Assembly: GCF_000069185.1 (NCBI RefSeq)
Contig: NC_010397.1
Span: 1,984,001 to 2,048,000, forward strand
Source of the DNA: Mycobacteroides abscessus ATCC 19977
GTDB taxonomy: Bacteria > Actinomycetota > Actinomycetes > Mycobacteriales > Mycobacteriaceae
Reading direction: 5' to 3'
Length of the DNA: 64,000 bases
The notes under the pieces were generated by a model. That model made no database searches. It worked only from the letters and a program-made list of their open reading frames with translations, and had not been told where the DNA came from. This document shows, in pieces, positions 20,311 to 30,860 of this stretch (position 1 is the stretch's first letter; the number at the start of each line of letters is the position of its first letter). The position numbers and the translations under genes are program-made.

Positions 20311-21885
20311 GTGTCCACCCTGACTGCTCCATTCGCCAGGATTTTCCGTTCCGAGAAGCGCGACGAAGCAAAGACCTCCGTCACGTCGGTCAAGAAGTCC
20401 GGCGCCAAAAACGACGGGCTGATCGCGCGCACCCGCTTGGGTGCCTGGCTGAACCGGCCGATGACGTCGTTTCACCTGGTGGTCGCGACGGCGGCGTTGC
20501 TCACCACGCTCGGCCTGATCATGGTGCTGTCCGCCTCGGGCGTCGAGTCGTACTACGACGACGGGTCCGCGTGGACGATTTTCGGCAAGCAGGTGCTGTG
20601 GGTCTGCGTGGGTCTGGTCGGCTTCTACATCGCCCTGCGCACCCCGGTGGCGGTGATGCGCAGGTACTCGTTCCCCGTCTTCGTCTTCACGGTCATCTTG
20701 ATCACCCTGGTGCTCATTCCCGGAATCGGCACGTATTCCAACGGTTCTCGGGGGTGGTTCGTCTATGCCGGTCTGTCCATGCAGCCCTCCGAGCTCACCA
20801 AGGTCGCGTTCGCGATTTGGGGAGCGCATCTGCTGGCCTCACGCCGCATGGAGCAGGCCAGCATGCGGGAGATGCTGGTCCCGCTGGTACCCGCGGCGCT
20901 GATCGCGCTGGTGCTGATCGTCATCCAGCCCGACCTCGGGCAGACGGTTTCCTTGAGCATCATCTTGTTGGCCCTGCTGTGGTACGCGGGTCTGCCGTTG
21001 AAGGTCTTTCTGAGTTCGGTGGTGGCGGCCGTGCTGGCCGCGGCCATCCTGGCGGTATCGGCCGGGTACCGGTCCGACCGGGTCAAGGCGTGGCTGGACC
21101 CGTCCGCTGACCCGCAGGCGACCGGATATCAGTCGCGGCAGGCACGTTTCGCGCTCGCGCAGGGCGGTTTCTTCGGCCAGGGTCTGGGGCAGGGATCGGC
21201 GAAATGGCATTACCTGCCGAACGCGCACAACGACTTCATCTTCGCCATCATCGGCGAGGAGCTCGGATTCGTCGGCTGCATCGGAGTGCTCGCCCTGTTC
21301 GGTGTCTTCGCGTACACCGCGATGCGCATTGCCCGACGCAGCGCGGACCCGTTCTTGCGCATGATCACCGCGACCGCCGGGCTGTGGATGATCGGCCAGT
21401 CCTTCATCAACATCGGATACGTCATCGGTCTGCTGCCGGTGACGGGTATCCAGCTGCCGCTGATCTCTTCCGGCGGAACGTCGACGGCAACGGCGCTGTT
21501 CTTCATCGGTTTGATAGCCAATGCGGCCCGCCACGAACCCGAGGCGGTGGCGGCCCTGCGCGCTGGTTCCGGCGACCGGATGAACAGGCTGCTGCGGCTC
21601 CCACTGCCGGAGCCGTATGTGCCACCGCGGATCGACGCCGCGCGTGACCGCCTGCGCGCCAAGTCGGCAGCGCAGAGCGCCGCAGCGGCCCGGCCGCAGC
21701 CCGAGCGCAAGCGACAGTCCGCGTCGGCGCCGGGGCCCAAGCGCACGCCGCGTGCACGCACCGATAACGAAGCAGGGCATCATAGGCAGGTACAACAGGC
21801 GCGGCGAGGCTCCGCCACGCGCGCGAGCGGCAGGTCCCGTGATCAGTCACGGACCGCGGGCTCACGCGCCCGAAGCTACCGATAG
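20311..21885 (+). CDS. ftsW: Septal peptidoglycan polymerase FtsW
   Basis: SEDS-family glycosyltransferase that polymerises lipid II at the septum with PbpB. 524 residues; a charged N-terminal tail, ten transmembrane helices, and the SEDS signatures [22 protein letters not shown], the long extracytoplasmic loop ending [16 protein letters not shown], and [13 protein letters not shown]. The C-terminus is a long Arg/Ala-rich tail. In M. tuberculosis the basic FtsW tail binds the acidic FtsZ C-terminus directly; the matching acidic FtsZ tail is present here. GTG start chosen, 11 bases after murD. Confidence 0.95.
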   Translation: MSTLTAPFARIFRSEKRDEAKTSVTSVKKSGAKNDGLIARTRLGAWLNRPMTSFHLVVATAALLTTLGLIMVLSASGVESYYDDGSAWTIFGKQVLWVCVGLVGFYIALRTPVAVMRRYSFPVFVFTVILITLVLIPGIGTYSNGSRGWFVYAGLSMQPSELTKVAFAIWGAHLLASRRMEQASMREMLVPLVPAALIALVLIVIQPDLGQTVSLSIILLALLWYAGLPLKVFLSSVVAAVLAAAILAVSAGYRSDRVKAWLDPSADPQATGYQSRQARFALAQGGFFGQGLGQGSAKWHYLPNAHNDFIFAIIGEELGFVGCIGVLALFGVFAYTAMRIARRSADPFLRMITATAGLWMIGQSFINIGYVIGLLPVTGIQLPLISSGGTSTATALFFIGLIANAARHEPEAVAALRAGSGDRMNRLLRLPLPEPYVPPRIDAARDRLRAKSAAQSAAAARPQPERKRQSASAPGPKRTPRARTDNEAGHHRQVQQARRGSATRASGRSRDQSRTAGSRARSYR

Positions 21886-21929
21886 CCGCTGACATGTGAT
21901 CGCCGCCAGACCGAAAGGATGCTCCCGGA

Positions 21930-23078
21930 GTGAGTGATGAACTTCGGCCGCTTTCGGTGGTGCTGGCCGGTGGCGGCACCGCGGGACACGTCGAGCCGGC
22001 CATGGCGGTTGCCGACGCGCTGCGCGAGATTGATCCCACGGTGCGGATCACCGCGCTGGGTACCGAGCGCGGCCTCGAGACGCGGCTGGTTCCCGATCGT
22101 GGTTACCACCTGGAACTGATCGTTCCGGTGCCGCTGCCGCGTCGCCTCACCGGCGATCTGGTGCGGTTGCCACTGCGGGTGCGCCGGGCGGTTCGGCAGA
22201 CGCGCGCCGTGTTCGACGGCGTCCAGGCCGACGTCGTGATCGGTTTCGGTGGCTACGTCGCCTTACCCGCCTATTTGGCGGCTCGCCGCGGTCCGTTGCG
22301 CCGCCGCCGCGTGCCGGTCGTCATCCACGAGGCGAACGCCCGTGCCGGCCTTGCCAACCGGGTCGGAGCGCGCGGAGCGCAGCGGGTGTTATCGGCGGTC
22401 CCGGACTCGGGCCTGCGTGATGCGGAGGTAGTGGGAGTGCCGGTTCGGGGGTCGATCACCGCCCTGGACCGCGCGGCCCTGCGGCACCAGGCACGTGCTC
22501 ACTACGGGTTTGATGACGATGCCCTGGTGCTATTGGTGTTCGGCGGTTCGCAGGGAGCGGTCTCCCTCAACAACGCGGTTTCCGCAGCGGCCAATGACCT
22601 TGCCGCCGCCGGTGTTTCGGTGTTGCATGCACATGGCCCAAAGAACACGATTAAATTGCCGGAGCGCCCGCCTGGCGCACCCAGATATGTTGCGTTGCCG
22701 TACCTGGACCGCATGGACCTGGCGTACGCGGCCGCGGATATCGCGGTGTGCCGATCCGGTGCTATGACCGTCGCGGAGGTTTCGGCGGTGGGGCTGCCCG
22801 CCATCTACGTGCCTCTACCGATCGGCAACGGTGAGCAGCGGCTCAACGCGTTACCGATTGTGGACGCCGGTGGAGGTGTCATCGTCGCGGACCGCGACCT
22901 GACCCCTGAGTCATTGGCGCACATGGTGATTGAGATGGTGTCCGATCCCGCCAAGCTCGCCGCCATGACATCGGCCGCGGCACTGTCCGGACACCCGGAA
23001 GCCGCTCGACAGGTGGCGCAGGTGGCGTTGGATGTCGCGCGTGAGCGGCGTTCGCGGGAACGGGGTGGCCGTCGATGA
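21930..23078 (+). CDS. murG: UDP-GlcNAc:lipid I N-acetylglucosaminyltransferase
   Basis: GT28 enzyme at the inner face of the membrane that makes lipid II. 382 residues with the glycine-rich [21 protein letters not shown] near residue 10, GFGGYVALP near residue 105, [12 protein letters not shown] near 132, and the nucleotide-binding [24 protein letters not shown] region near 270. The GTG at 21930 follows a GGAG sequence only 1-5 bases away, so initiation may be modest. Confidence 0.95.
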   Translation: MSDELRPLSVVLAGGGTAGHVEPAMAVADALREIDPTVRITALGTERGLETRLVPDRGYHLELIVPVPLPRRLTGDLVRLPLRVRRAVRQTRAVFDGVQADVVIGFGGYVALPAYLAARRGPLRRRRVPVVIHEANARAGLANRVGARGAQRVLSAVPDSGLRDAEVVGVPVRGSITALDRAALRHQARAHYGFDDDALVLLVFGGSQGAVSLNNAVSAAANDLAAAGVSVLHAHGPKNTIKLPERPPGAPRYVALPYLDRMDLAYAAADIAVCRSGAMTVAEVSAVGLPAIYVPLPIGNGEQRLNALPIVDAGGGVIVADRDLTPESLAHMVIEMVSDPAKLAAMTSAAALSGHPEAARQVAQVALDVARERRSRERGGRR

Positions 23079-24547
23079 ACGCAGGTCCGCTGCCGGAGCA
23101 TCTGCGCCGCGTGCACATGGTCGGTATCGGTGGTGCCGGAATGTCCGGTATCGCCCGCATTCTGCTGGATCGCGGCGCCCAGGTGTCGGGGTCCGACGCC
23201 AAGGAATCTCGTGGTGTGCTGGCATTGCGCGCCCGTGGGGCGCTGGTCAACATCGGCCACGATGGTGACGCCCTGGATCTGCTGCCGGGTGGCCCCACGG
23301 TGGTCGTGACCACCCACGCCGCCATTCCGAAGACGAATCCGGAGCTGGTGGAAGCGAATAGGCGTGGGATACCGGTGCTGCTCCGGCCCGTGGTGCTGGC
23401 GGACCTGATGGCCGGATATCGCACCCTGATGGTTACCGGCACACACGGCAAGACCAGCACGACGTCCATGCTCATTGTGGCGCTGCAGCATTGTGGATAC
23501 GACCCGTCCTTTGCGGTCGGCGGTGAACTCAATGAAGCCGGTACCAATGCCCATCACGGCAGCGGCGATGTATTCGTGGCCGAGGCGGACGAAAGCGACG
23601 GCTCGCTACTGCAGTACCGGCCGAACCTGATCATCGTGACCAATATCGAGGCGGATCACCTGGATCACTTCGGCAGCGTGGAGGCTTACTCCGCGGTGTT
23701 CGACGAATTCGCCGAAACCCTGGGTTCCGAAGGGGTGTTGGTGGTGTGTCTGGATGACCCGGGTGCCGCGGCGCTGGCCCGCCGGGCACATGAGCGCGGT
23801 ATCCGGGTGCGCGGCTACGGCAGCGCCGACCAGGCCGAGGCGGGCGATGTCCCGGTGGCGGGGCAACTGCGGGATTGGCAGTTCAAGGACACCGGGGCCA
23901 CCGCGCAGATCCAGCTGGCGGGGGAGAGCGCGCCGCGGACCATGCGGTTGTCGGTACCGGGCCGGCATATGGCCCTGAACGCACTGGCCGCCGTGGTGAC
24001 GGCCGCCGAGATCGGGGCGGCCGTCGACGATGTCCTGGACGGATTGGCCGGATTCGAGGGTGTGCGCCGCCGATTCGAACTGGTCGGGTCGGTGGAGTCG
24101 GTGCGGGTTTTCGATGACTATGCGCACCATCCCACCGAGGTGCGTACGGTGCTGCAGGCCGTTTCCGGCATTGTGGCTCAGCAGGGTTTTGGGCGTTCGG
24201 TGGTTGTCTTCCAGCCCCATTTGTATTCCCGCACAGCGGCTTTCGCTACAGAATTCGCCGACGCGCTAAGCATCGCCGACCTGGTGTTCGTGCTCGATGT
24301 GTACGGCGCGCGAGAAGCGCCACTGCCGGGCGTCACCGGCGCGCTGATCGTGGAACAGATCGCCGGGGCGCCGGTGCACTATCTGCCCGATCTTTCGACG
24401 GTGGCCCAGCAGGTCGCCGCGGCAACCGCGCCCGGTGACCTGGTGATCACCATGGGTGCGGGCGATGTCACCTTGCAGGGCAAGGAGATTGTGCGCGCAC
24501 TGCGTGCCCGTGCCAACGACTGGCCGCCGCCGGGAAACGGTCGATGA
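23075..24547 (+). CDS. murC: UDP-MurNAc:L-alanine ligase
   Basis: First amino-acid ligase of peptidoglycan precursor synthesis. 490 residues: [18 protein letters not shown] near the N-terminus, ATP loop GTHGKTSTT near residue 124, the [10 protein letters not shown] motif, and [10 protein letters not shown] near residue 346. ATGA overlap with murG and with ftsQ. Confidence 0.96.
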   Translation: MNAGPLPEHLRRVHMVGIGGAGMSGIARILLDRGAQVSGSDAKESRGVLALRARGALVNIGHDGDALDLLPGGPTVVVTTHAAIPKTNPELVEANRRGIPVLLRPVVLADLMAGYRTLMVTGTHGKTSTTSMLIVALQHCGYDPSFAVGGELNEAGTNAHHGSGDVFVAEADESDGSLLQYRPNLIIVTNIEADHLDHFGSVEAYSAVFDEFAETLGSEGVLVVCLDDPGAAALARRAHERGIRVRGYGSADQAEAGDVPVAGQLRDWQFKDTGATAQIQLAGESAPRTMRLSVPGRHMALNALAAVVTAAEIGAAVDDVLDGLAGFEGVRRRFELVGSVESVRVFDDYAHHPTEVRTVLQAVSGIVAQQGFGRSVVVFQPHLYSRTAAFATEFADALSIADLVFVLDVYGAREAPLPGVTGALIVEQIAGAPVHYLPDLSTVAQQVAAATAPGDLVITMGAGDVTLQGKEIVRALRARANDWPPPGNGR

Positions 24548-25476
24548 GCGAGCCCGAGAACACCGCCGAGGACAAGGATGCGGAGGCGGCGATATCGGCG
24601 GATGCCGTCGAGTCCGAAACCACCGCGGATGGCGGCGAAAATCCCGCGGAGGGCGAGTCGGCCGAAGGGCCGCGGATGCGGGCCAGACGCGAACGGATGG
24701 AACGCCGTGAAGCGCAGCGGCGCGCGATCGCCCTGGAGCAGGCTCGGCGTGAGGCGAAGGCCGCGGCCAAGGGTAAGTACGTCGAGCAGGGCAAGGGTGC
24801 CGGTCGCGGCAAGGTTCAGGGTCTGCAGACCCTGCTGTTGGTGGTGCTGCTGGCGCTGATCGCGGTGGGCCTGGGGTCCATCCTGTATTTCACGCCGCTG
24901 ATGTCGGTGCGCCAGACGGTGGTCACCGGTACCGGCGTCGTCACTCAGGAGGATGTCCTTGGGGCTCTGAGCATCCCGAAGGGGACCCGGCTGCTACAGA
25001 TCGACACTGCCGCGGCGGCCGATCGGGTGGCCAGCATTCGCCGGGTGGCCAGTGCCCGGGTGCAGTGCGAGTACCCGTCCACCCTGCGGGTGACGATCGT
25101 CGAGCGGGTCCCGGTCGCGGCGTGGACCGGTGCCGATGGCACGCACCTCATCGACCGTGACGGGGTGGACTTCGCCAACGAGCCGCCGCCGCCGGGCATT
25201 CCGGCGCTGGATGTGGTGGCGCCGGCCCCGCAGGACCCGACGACCAAGGCCGCGCTGCAGGTGCTGACCTCGCTGGCACCCGATTTGGCCCGGCAGGTGG
25301 CCAAGATCGCGGCGCCGTCGGTGTCGTCGATCACGCTGACCCTCGACGACGGACGCACCATCGTGTGGGGGACCACCGAACGCACCGCGGAAAAGGCCGA
25401 GAAGCTCGGGGCGCTGCTGACACAGCCCGGCCGCACCTACGACGTCTCCAGCCCTGACCTGCCCACCGTCAAATAG
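24544..25476 (+). CDS. ftsQ: Cell division protein FtsQ
   Basis: Bitopic divisome protein of 310 residues: an acidic then basic cytoplasmic N-terminus of about 95 residues, one transmembrane helix ([21 protein letters not shown]), a POTRA domain beginning [22 protein letters not shown], and a beta domain with [20 protein letters not shown]. The long charged N-terminal extension is usual for mycobacteria. It overlaps murC and is separated from ftsZ by 269 bases. Confidence 0.93.
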   Translation: MSEPENTAEDKDAEAAISADAVESETTADGGENPAEGESAEGPRMRARRERMERREAQRRAIALEQARREAKAAAKGKYVEQGKGAGRGKVQGLQTLLLVVLLALIAVGLGSILYFTPLMSVRQTVVTGTGVVTQEDVLGALSIPKGTRLLQIDTAAAADRVASIRRVASARVQCEYPSTLRVTIVERVPVAAWTGADGTHLIDRDGVDFANEPPPPGIPALDVVAPAPQDPTTKAALQVLTSLAPDLARQVAKIAAPSVSSITLTLDDGRTIVWGTTERTAEKAEKLGALLTQPGRTYDVSSPDLPTVK

Positions 25477-25489
25477 GCGGCTTGTCGCG

Positions 25490-25546
25490 CGAACATGCCG
25501 ATATGTGCCCATTTCGGCCAGAATCCGGCACATTTGAGCATGCTCG
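25490..25546. repeat. Imperfect inverted-repeat element between ftsQ and ftsZ
   Basis: Two-part arms mirror each other: CGAACATGC (25490-25498), 4 bases, ATGTGCC (25503-25509), a 17-base centre, GGCACAT (25527-25533), 4 bases, GCATGCTCG (25538-25546). Only one pair mismatches outside the 4-base internal loops. It has the look of a dispersed intergenic palindromic repeat, but only one copy was seen in the window. Confidence 0.5.
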
Positions 25547-25652
25547 CCACACGTGAGTCGTGAAATAGCCACGGGAAAATCGGGGCATCCTTCGGCGCGC
25601 CTCCCGTGCGCGGTATACCGCGCCCCCTACCGTTCTGTTTCAGCGGGACAAC

Positions 25653-25681
25653 CTGACATAACTCTAAGCCTGAGGTAGAGG
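25653..25681 (+). promoter_or_regulatory. Candidate ftsZ promoter
   Basis: CTGACA, 17 bases, TAGAGG fits a housekeeping sigma-factor promoter about 65 bases before ftsZ. The flanking AACTCTAA and TTGAGAGTT form an imperfect inverted repeat over the -10 region, which may be a regulatory site. ftsZ of mycobacteria is known to have several promoters, including some within ftsQ. Confidence 0.4.
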
Positions 25682-25745
25682 TTGAGAGTTTGCAGAGAGC
25701 CCCTCGCTACCTAGACCACAGCAGCAACCAGGGAGGAAGGCGACC

Positions 25746-26909
25746 ATGACGCCTCCACACAACTACCTCGCGGTGATCAAGGTCGTCGGCATCGGTGGCG
25801 GCGGTGTCAACGCCGTCAACCGGATGATCGAGCACGGCCTCAAGGGGGTCGAGTTCATCGCCATCAACACCGACGCGCAGGCGTTGTTGATGAGCGATGC
25901 CGACGTCAAGCTCGACGTCGGTCGCGATTCCACGCGGGGCCTGGGTGCCGGCGCCGATCCCGATGTGGGCCGCAAGGCCGCCGAGGATGCCAAGGACGAG
26001 ATCGAGGAGCTCCTCAAGGGCGCCGATATGGTCTTCGTCACCGCGGGCGAGGGCGGTGGTACCGGCACGGGCGGCGCACCCGTGGTCGCCAGCATTGCGC
26101 GCAAGCTCGGCGCACTGACCATTGGTGTGGTCACCCGGCCGTTCTCGTTCGAGGGCAAGCGGCGCAGCGGACAGGCCGAACTCGGCATCACCTCGCTGCG
26201 GGAAAGCTGCGACACCCTCATCGTCATCCCCAACGACCGGCTGCTGCAGATGGGTGACGCCGCGGTTTCCCTCATGGATGCGTTCCGCAGTGCCGACGAG
26301 GTGTTGCTCAACGGCGTCCAGGGCATCACCGACCTCATCACCACACCGGGCCTGATCAACGTCGACTTCGCCGACGTCAAGAGCGTCATGTCGGGAGCCG
26401 GCAGTGCCCTGATGGGTATCGGCTCGTCACGCGGCGACGGCCGCGCGCTCAAGGCCGCGGAAACCGCCATCAATTCGCCGCTGCTGGAGGCCTCCATGGA
26501 GGGCGCTCAGGGCGTGCTGATGTCCATCGCCGGCGGCAGCGATCTGGGGCTCTTCGAGATCAACGAGGCGGCCTCGCTGGTGCAGGAGTCCGCGCATCCG
26601 GAGGCCAACATCATCTTCGGAACGGTGATCGACGACTCCCTCGGCGACGAGGTCCGGGTCACGGTCATCGCCGCCGGCTTCGACGCCGGTGGCCCCAGCC
26701 GCAAGCCGATCACCCCCGGCGGGGCGGCGGCACCCGGCACTGTCGCGCCCGGGAAGGCCGGCCAGGTCAACGGCGGTGGCTCGAACGGCACCAGCATCTT
26801 CGACACCATCGACGCGCAGAGCCTGCCCAGGGACACCAACGGATCCACGGTGACACTCGGCGGTGGCGACGAGGACGATGTCGACGTGCCGCCCTTCATG
26901 CGGCGATGA
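25746..26909 (+). CDS. ftsZ: Cell division GTPase FtsZ
   Basis: Tubulin homologue that forms the Z ring. 387 residues: [16 protein letters not shown], the tubulin signature [13 protein letters not shown] near residue 104, NDRLLQM near residue 163, and the synergy-loop region [11 protein letters not shown]. After a Gly/Pro-rich linker the C-terminal peptide [13 protein letters not shown] carries the acidic run that binds FtsW and the conserved tip that binds SepF. The ATG follows GGGAGGAAGGCGACC, a strong Shine-Dalgarno. Confidence 0.98.
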   Translation: MTPPHNYLAVIKVVGIGGGGVNAVNRMIEHGLKGVEFIAINTDAQALLMSDADVKLDVGRDSTRGLGAGADPDVGRKAAEDAKDEIEELLKGADMVFVTAGEGGGTGTGGAPVVASIARKLGALTIGVVTRPFSFEGKRRSGQAELGITSLRESCDTLIVIPNDRLLQMGDAAVSLMDAFRSADEVLLNGVQGITDLITTPGLINVDFADVKSVMSGAGSALMGIGSSRGDGRALKAAETAINSPLLEASMEGAQGVLMSIAGGSDLGLFEINEAASLVQESAHPEANIIFGTVIDDSLGDEVRVTVIAAGFDAGGPSRKPITPGGAAAPGTVAPGKAGQVNGGGSNGTSIFDTIDAQSLPRDTNGSTVTLGGGDEDDVDVPPFMRR

Positions 26910-26932
26910 GCGTACGAACTACCCTCTGACGT

Positions 26933-27640
26933 ATGGGTTTTCGAGTTCGGCGTGTCACCACTACCCGGCGTGGCGGGGTATCGCGCGCTCCGTTTGACAG
27001 TTTCAACCTCGGCGATCACGTCGGCGACGATCCCGGTGCGGTGGCCGCCAACCGGTCCCGTCTCGCCGCTGCGCTGGGAGTGCCCGACGATCATTTGATC
27101 TGGATGCAGCAGGTTCACGGAGACCACGTGCACCTGGTCGAAGGGCCGGGCACATCAACCATTCCGGAGACCGACGCGCTGGTGACCACCGAACCGGGTA
27201 TAGCGCTGGCGGTGCTGACGGCCGACTGTGTTCCGGTGCTGTTCGCCGATGCCGCGGCCGGGGTTGTTGCCGGTGCTCACGCCGGACGGGTGGGTGCCAA
27301 ACTCGGTATCGTGCCGCGGACCATCGACGCCATGGTGGCGGCCGGGGCACAGGTGGAACGCATCTCCGCCTTCCTCGGGCCCGCGGTCAGTGGTCGTCAC
27401 TACGAGGTGCCGGCCGATATGGCCGCCGATGTGGAGCAGTCGCTGCCGGGCAGCCGTACCACCACATCCGCCGGAACTCCGGGCCTGGACTTGCGTGCCG
27501 GAATTGCCCGGCAGCTCTCTGGTTTGGGTGTGCGCGCGATCGATATCGACCCCAGGTGCACGGTCGAGGACCCGGATCTGTTCAGTTATCGTCGGGAGCC
27601 CCGCACGGGCCGACTGGCGTCGGTGATCTGGCTCGGCTGA
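26933..27640 (+). CDS. pgeF: PgeF/YfiH family protein (peptidoglycan editing factor)
   Basis: 235 residues of the YfiH/DUF152 family. The metal and active-site residues are present: His in WMQQVHGDHV, Cys in VLTADCVPVLF and His in VAGAHAGRVGAK. Homologues act as purine nucleoside phosphorylases/adenosine deaminases or prevent misincorporation of L-Ser into muropeptides; which applies here cannot be told. It matches Rv2149c in order and overlaps the next gene by one base. Confidence 0.85.
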   Translation: MGFRVRRVTTTRRGGVSRAPFDSFNLGDHVGDDPGAVAANRSRLAAALGVPDDHLIWMQQVHGDHVHLVEGPGTSTIPETDALVTTEPGIALAVLTADCVPVLFADAAAGVVAGAHAGRVGAKLGIVPRTIDAMVAAGAQVERISAFLGPAVSGRHYEVPADMAADVEQSLPGSRTTTSAGTPGLDLRAGIARQLSGLGVRAIDIDPRCTVEDPDLFSYRREPRTGRLASVIWLG

Positions 27641-28359
27641 TGACGCGCGCCGAGGAATTGAGTGCGGCACTGTGCTCGGTGCGGGAGCGCGTGAGGCGGG
27701 CCGCGGAAATCGCTGGTCGAGATCCGGGCGAGATCCAATTGCTGCCCGTCACAAAGTTTTTCCCGGCCAGTGACGTCGAGGAACTGTATCGGCTGGGCTG
27801 TCGCGAGTTCGGGGAGTCCCGCGACCAGGAAGCGGCGGCGAAGGTGGCTCTGTTGGATCAGGCCGGGCACGCCGATATCCGCTGGCACATGGTAGGCAAC
27901 CTGCAGCGTAACAAGGCGAAATCGGTTGCGCATTGGGCGCATTCGGTGCACTCGGTGGACAACGCGAGGCTGGTGACGGCGTTGGACGGCGCACGCGGTG
28001 CGGGGGAGAAGCGGGAACCGCTGGGCATCTATCTTCAGGTCAGCCTCGACGGCGACAACGCACGGGGAGGGGTGGATATCGCGGCTGCCGACGAGATTGA
28101 CCAGCTGTGCGCGCAGGTGGTTGCCAGCGAGCATCTGGAGCTTGCCGGGCTGATGGCGCTGCCGCCCCGGGAGGCCGATCCCGACCAGGCCTTTCGCCGA
28201 CTCCAGCAAGAACATGAACGTGTCCGTGACCGTTATCCGCAGGCGAACCGTTTATCGGCGGGAATGTCCAACGACCTGGAGGCCGCCATTAAATATGGGT
28301 CCACATGTGTGCGTGTCGGAACGGCGTTGATGGGGCAACGACCGCTAACGTCACGGTAG
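27640..28359 (+). CDS. yggS: YggS/PLPBP-family pyridoxal-phosphate homeostasis protein
   Basis: A 239-residue alanine-racemase-like TIM barrel without the second domain. PLP lysine in LLPVTKFFPASDVEEL (about residue 39), then IRWHMVGNLQRNK, and the phosphate-binding end SAGMSNDLEAAIKYGST with VRVGTALMG. It binds PLP and influences vitamin B6 and amino-acid homeostasis. The ATG at 27640 shares its A with the pgeF stop. Confidence 0.9.
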   Translation: MTRAEELSAALCSVRERVRRAAEIAGRDPGEIQLLPVTKFFPASDVEELYRLGCREFGESRDQEAAAKVALLDQAGHADIRWHMVGNLQRNKAKSVAHWAHSVHSVDNARLVTALDGARGAGEKREPLGIYLQVSLDGDNARGGVDIAAADEIDQLCAQVVASEHLELAGLMALPPREADPDQAFRRLQQEHERVRDRYPQANRLSAGMSNDLEAAIKYGSTCVRVGTALMGQRPLTSR

Positions 28360-28447
28360 ATCGTCACTCCAGTCACATTTGCAACACAGCTGTAGAGACC
28401 GAGCGAACAACTGAACTCCATTTAGCCCAAGCACGGAAGGTCACGCG

Positions 28448-29089
28448 ATGAGCACGCTGCACAAGGTCAAGGCCTACTTCGGCATGGCTCCAATGGACGA
28501 CTACGACGATGAGTACTACGACGACGTCGACGCTCCCGCGCCCCGCCGCGCACCCGTCGAGGATCGCCGGTACCCCCGTCGTGGCGAGCGGTTCGCCGAT
28601 GATGCCGAGTACGGCTACGACGAGCCCGGCTACCGCGCCGGTGGCCCGGCCGGGTACGCCGACGAGGACCGCTTCGTGTCGCGTCATGCGCCGTCGCGTG
28701 AATTCGACCGTCCGGCACCGCGTCTGGGCTCTCTGCGGGGTAGCGCCCCGACTCGCGGCGCGCTTGCCATGGACCCCCGCCGTGCCGCGATCTTCGATGA
28801 GGGCAGCCCGCTGTCCAAGATCACCACCCTGCGCCCCAAGGACTACAGCGAGGCGCGCACCATCGGCGAGCGCTTCCGCGACGGCACCCCGGTCATCATG
28901 GACCTGGTGTCGATGGATAACGCCGATGCCAAGCGAGTCGTGGACTTCGCGGCCGGGTTGGCCTTCGCGCTGCGCGGTTCGTTCGACAAGGTCGCCACCA
29001 AGGTGTTCCTGCTGTCGCCGGCCGATATCGACGTGAGCGCCGAGGAGCGCCGCCGGATCGCCGAGAGCGGCTTCTACTCCTACCAGTAA
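28448..29089 (+). CDS. sepF: Cell division protein SepF
   Basis: A 213-residue FtsZ-binding protein. The N-terminal amphipathic membrane-binding helix is [15 protein letters not shown], followed by an acidic Tyr/Asp-rich linker ([12 protein letters not shown]), and the C-terminal SepF domain from about residue 115 ([44 protein letters not shown]). It tethers and bundles FtsZ at the membrane; mycobacteria lack FtsA. It is followed by an inverted repeat and an inserted opposite-strand operon. Confidence 0.95.
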   Translation: MSTLHKVKAYFGMAPMDDYDDEYYDDVDAPAPRRAPVEDRRYPRRGERFADDAEYGYDEPGYRAGGPAGYADEDRFVSRHAPSREFDRPAPRLGSLRGSAPTRGALAMDPRRAAIFDEGSPLSKITTLRPKDYSEARTIGERFRDGTPVIMDLVSMDNADAKRVVDFAAGLAFALRGSFDKVATKVFLLSPADIDVSAEERRRIAESGFYSYQ

Positions 29090-29101
29090 CCAAGCTTGGC
29101 T

Positions 29102-29156
29102 GAATGCGAGCCTGGCACGGATTTCGATGACTGATCTCCGCGCCCGGCTCGCATTC
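29102..29156. terminator. Hairpin between convergent sepF and DUF899 genes
   Basis: A perfect 11-bp stem (GAATGCGAGCC at 29102-29112, GGCTCGCATTC at 29146-29156) with a 33-base loop lies between the two convergent stop codons. It may end transcription in both directions. The loop is long and only a short T run follows, so factor dependence is possible. Confidence 0.5.
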
Positions 29157-29161
29157 GGCGT

Positions 29162-29908
29162 TTAGTGGCAAGCCTTGGTGGGCCGCGGATCGTATGGGTC
29201 GTCGGGGTCAGGCTCGCCGAACCACCGTGAGGGCTCATGCGTGCCGTATTGGTCGTGCCAGTCCCACCATTCATACGCGGGGGACTGCGGGTAGCCCTCC
29301 GGTGAGTCTTCCCAGGTCTCCTGGCGGCCGAGCGCCGTCATATCCAGGAAAGTCCAGGTGTTGTTGAAGGCCTCGTCTCCACGGTTGTTGATGAAGTAGG
29401 TGCGATAGACGCGGTCGCGGTCGCGGATGAACGCGTTGTGGCCATGCCAATCCTGTACGCCGAAGTCCCTGTCGAAGCTGCTCTCGGGAACCATGGTGTA
29501 CCAAGGGATCTGCCAGCCCATCCGGGTCTTGATGCGCTGCAGGTCGGTCTGCCGTCCACGCGAGACATAGACAAGTGTCGTGTCCCGTGCGTTCAGGTGG
29601 GCCAGGTTGCCGATGTGGTCGGCCATCAACGAGCAGCCGATACATCCGTGCTCGGGCCAGTCACCGGTGCCCGGGTCGACGAAGGCGCGATACACGATGA
29701 GCTGGCGGCGCCCCTGGAACAGGTCGAGCAGGCTGACGGCGCCGTCCGGTCCCTCGAACCGGTAGGAAGTGTCCACCTCGGTCCAGGGCATGCGCCGGCG
29801 CTTGGCTGCCAGCGCGTCGCGGGCCCGGGTGAGCGCCTTTTCTTCGACGAGCATCGCCCGGTGCGCGGTTTCCCATTCCTGCGCCGACACGATCGCGGGT
29901 GTCTTCAT
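29162..29908 (-). CDS. DUF899 thioredoxin-fold family protein
   Basis: A 248-residue protein of the DUF899 family, whose members have a thioredoxin-like fold: WTEVDTSYRFEGPDGAVSLLDLF, QLIVYRAFVDP, EHGCIGCSLMADHIGNLAHL (a CxxC pair near residue 90), TLVYVSRGRQTDLQRIKTRMGW, and the YRTYFINNRGDE segment. Activity is unknown; the CxxC suggests a redox role. It is the last gene of an operon with an ArsR regulator and an SRPBCC protein, with TAGGAGAAAAGG just before its ATG. Confidence 0.82.
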   Translation of the reverse strand: MKTPAIVSAQEWETAHRAMLVEEKALTRARDALAAKRRRMPWTEVDTSYRFEGPDGAVSLLDLFQGRRQLIVYRAFVDPGTGDWPEHGCIGCSLMADHIGNLAHLNARDTTLVYVSRGRQTDLQRIKTRMGWQIPWYTMVPESSFDRDFGVQDWHGHNAFIRDRDRVYRTYFINNRGDEAFNNTWTFLDMTALGRQETWEDSPEGYPQSPAYEWWDWHDQYGTHEPSRWFGEPDPDDPYDPRPTKACH

Positions 29909-29917
29909 CCTTTTCTC

Positions 29918-30262
29918 CTAATCTTCGGCTTTCTGTGCACTGCTCAGGCTTTCTGCGATCAGCTTGATCCGCGCCAGCCGTCGATCCCATGCGGCGCCCA
30001 CTGCGGTGAGCTGTTCGGCGATGCGCGCCACCTGTTCGGCATCGGCGCGATACTGCTTCTCGCGCCCGTGGGTGGTGGCGTGAACCAAACCGGCCTTATC
30101 CAGGACGGAGAGATGTTTGGTCACCGCCTGGCGGGTGACCGGCAGCCGATCGCTCAATGTCGTGGCGGTCGCCATGCCGTGGGTAAGGATGAGGTCGAAC
30201 ACCCGCAGCCGGGTCGGATCGCCGACGGCGGCCCACAGGTCGTCGTCGATGACGGCCGTCAT
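29918..30262 (-). CDS. ArsR-family transcriptional regulator
   Basis: A 114-residue winged helix-turn-helix repressor: DDDLWAAVGDPTRLRVFDLI, the recognition segment LPVTRQAVTKHLSVLDKAGL and the wing THGREKQYRAD. No metal-binding CVC motif is seen, so it belongs to the non-metal ArsR group usually paired with SRPBCC genes. The ATG at 30262 overlaps the stop of the upstream SRPBCC gene (ATGA). It probably controls its own operon through the palindromes at 30738-30797. Confidence 0.88.
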   Translation of the reverse strand: MTAVIDDDLWAAVGDPTRLRVFDLILTHGMATATTLSDRLPVTRQAVTKHLSVLDKAGLVHATTHGREKQYRADAEQVARIAEQLTAVGAAWDRRLARIKLIAESLSSAQKAED

Positions 30263-30723
30263 GACCGGCTCGCCAGGGCGTCCACGCACGGCGCGAGGCG
30301 CGGCAGGTGCCGGGCCCAGCCTTCCTCATGCGCCGCGTACTGCTCGGCGATCTCGGCTTCGGTGCGGCCTTGGTCGCGGAAACCGATCTCGGTCATGCGC
30401 ACCCGCGTGCCCGTGCCCTCCTGGGTGAGGTCAAAAGTCACCAGTAGCGAATTTTCGGGGTTCGCGGTGTGCCCCTCGGGATAACACCAACGGAACGAAA
30501 ATCGCCACGGCGGATCCACCTCGACAAGCGTGAGCCCGAAGACGTGGATCTGACCGGCCTCGTCGCCGTTGAAGGAGATCTCGCCGGTCGCGCCGGGAGC
30601 CCGGGCGAACTCTGCCTCGTCGGGCCACCACTGCTTCATGTGTTCCGGACGGCTGATGACAGAGAAGACGATTTCCGGTGTCGCTTCGATGTGAAGCTCC
30701 CGCTCGATCCGCTCGTATGACAT
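30259..30723 (-). CDS. SRPBCC (AHSA1-like) domain protein
   Basis: A 154-residue Aha1/START-fold protein: YERIERELHIEATPEIVFSV, HMKQWWPDEAEF, WRFSFRWCYPEGH and the C-terminal helix with EEGWARHLPRL. Proteins of this type next to ArsR regulators are common in actinobacteria but their ligands are unknown. The ATG at 30723 is preceded by GGGAGAG; the frame is open further upstream, but those residues would cover the operator and promoter. Confidence 0.83.
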   Translation of the reverse strand: MSYERIERELHIEATPEIVFSVISRPEHMKQWWPDEAEFARAPGATGEISFNGDEAGQIHVFGLTLVEVDPPWRFSFRWCYPEGHTANPENSLLVTFDLTQEGTGTRVRMTEIGFRDQGRTEAEIAEQYAAHEEGWARHLPRLAPCVDALASRS

Positions 30724-30737
30724 GTCTCTCCCAACTC

Positions 30738-30797
30738 GCAACAATCGGTTGCGTATCACCGTAGTGCCGACTGCCTCGACATGCAACCACTAGTTGC
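30738..30797 (-). promoter_or_regulatory. Two GCAAC-N5-GTTGC palindromes flanking a promoter
   Basis: The same palindrome occurs at 30738-30752 and 30783-30797, 45 bp apart. On the minus strand TTGCAT (30786-30781), 17 bases and TACGGT (30763-30758) form a promoter: the upstream palindrome overlaps its -35 box and the other covers the expected transcription start. This is the geometry of a repressed promoter, and the ArsR protein of this operon is the obvious candidate repressor. Confidence 0.65.
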
Positions 30798-30860
30798 GTG
30801 TCGGACCTTGGCTCGGCACGGTCCAGGGGATTCGTTGTGCGCCAAGCCGTCCGAAGGGGC

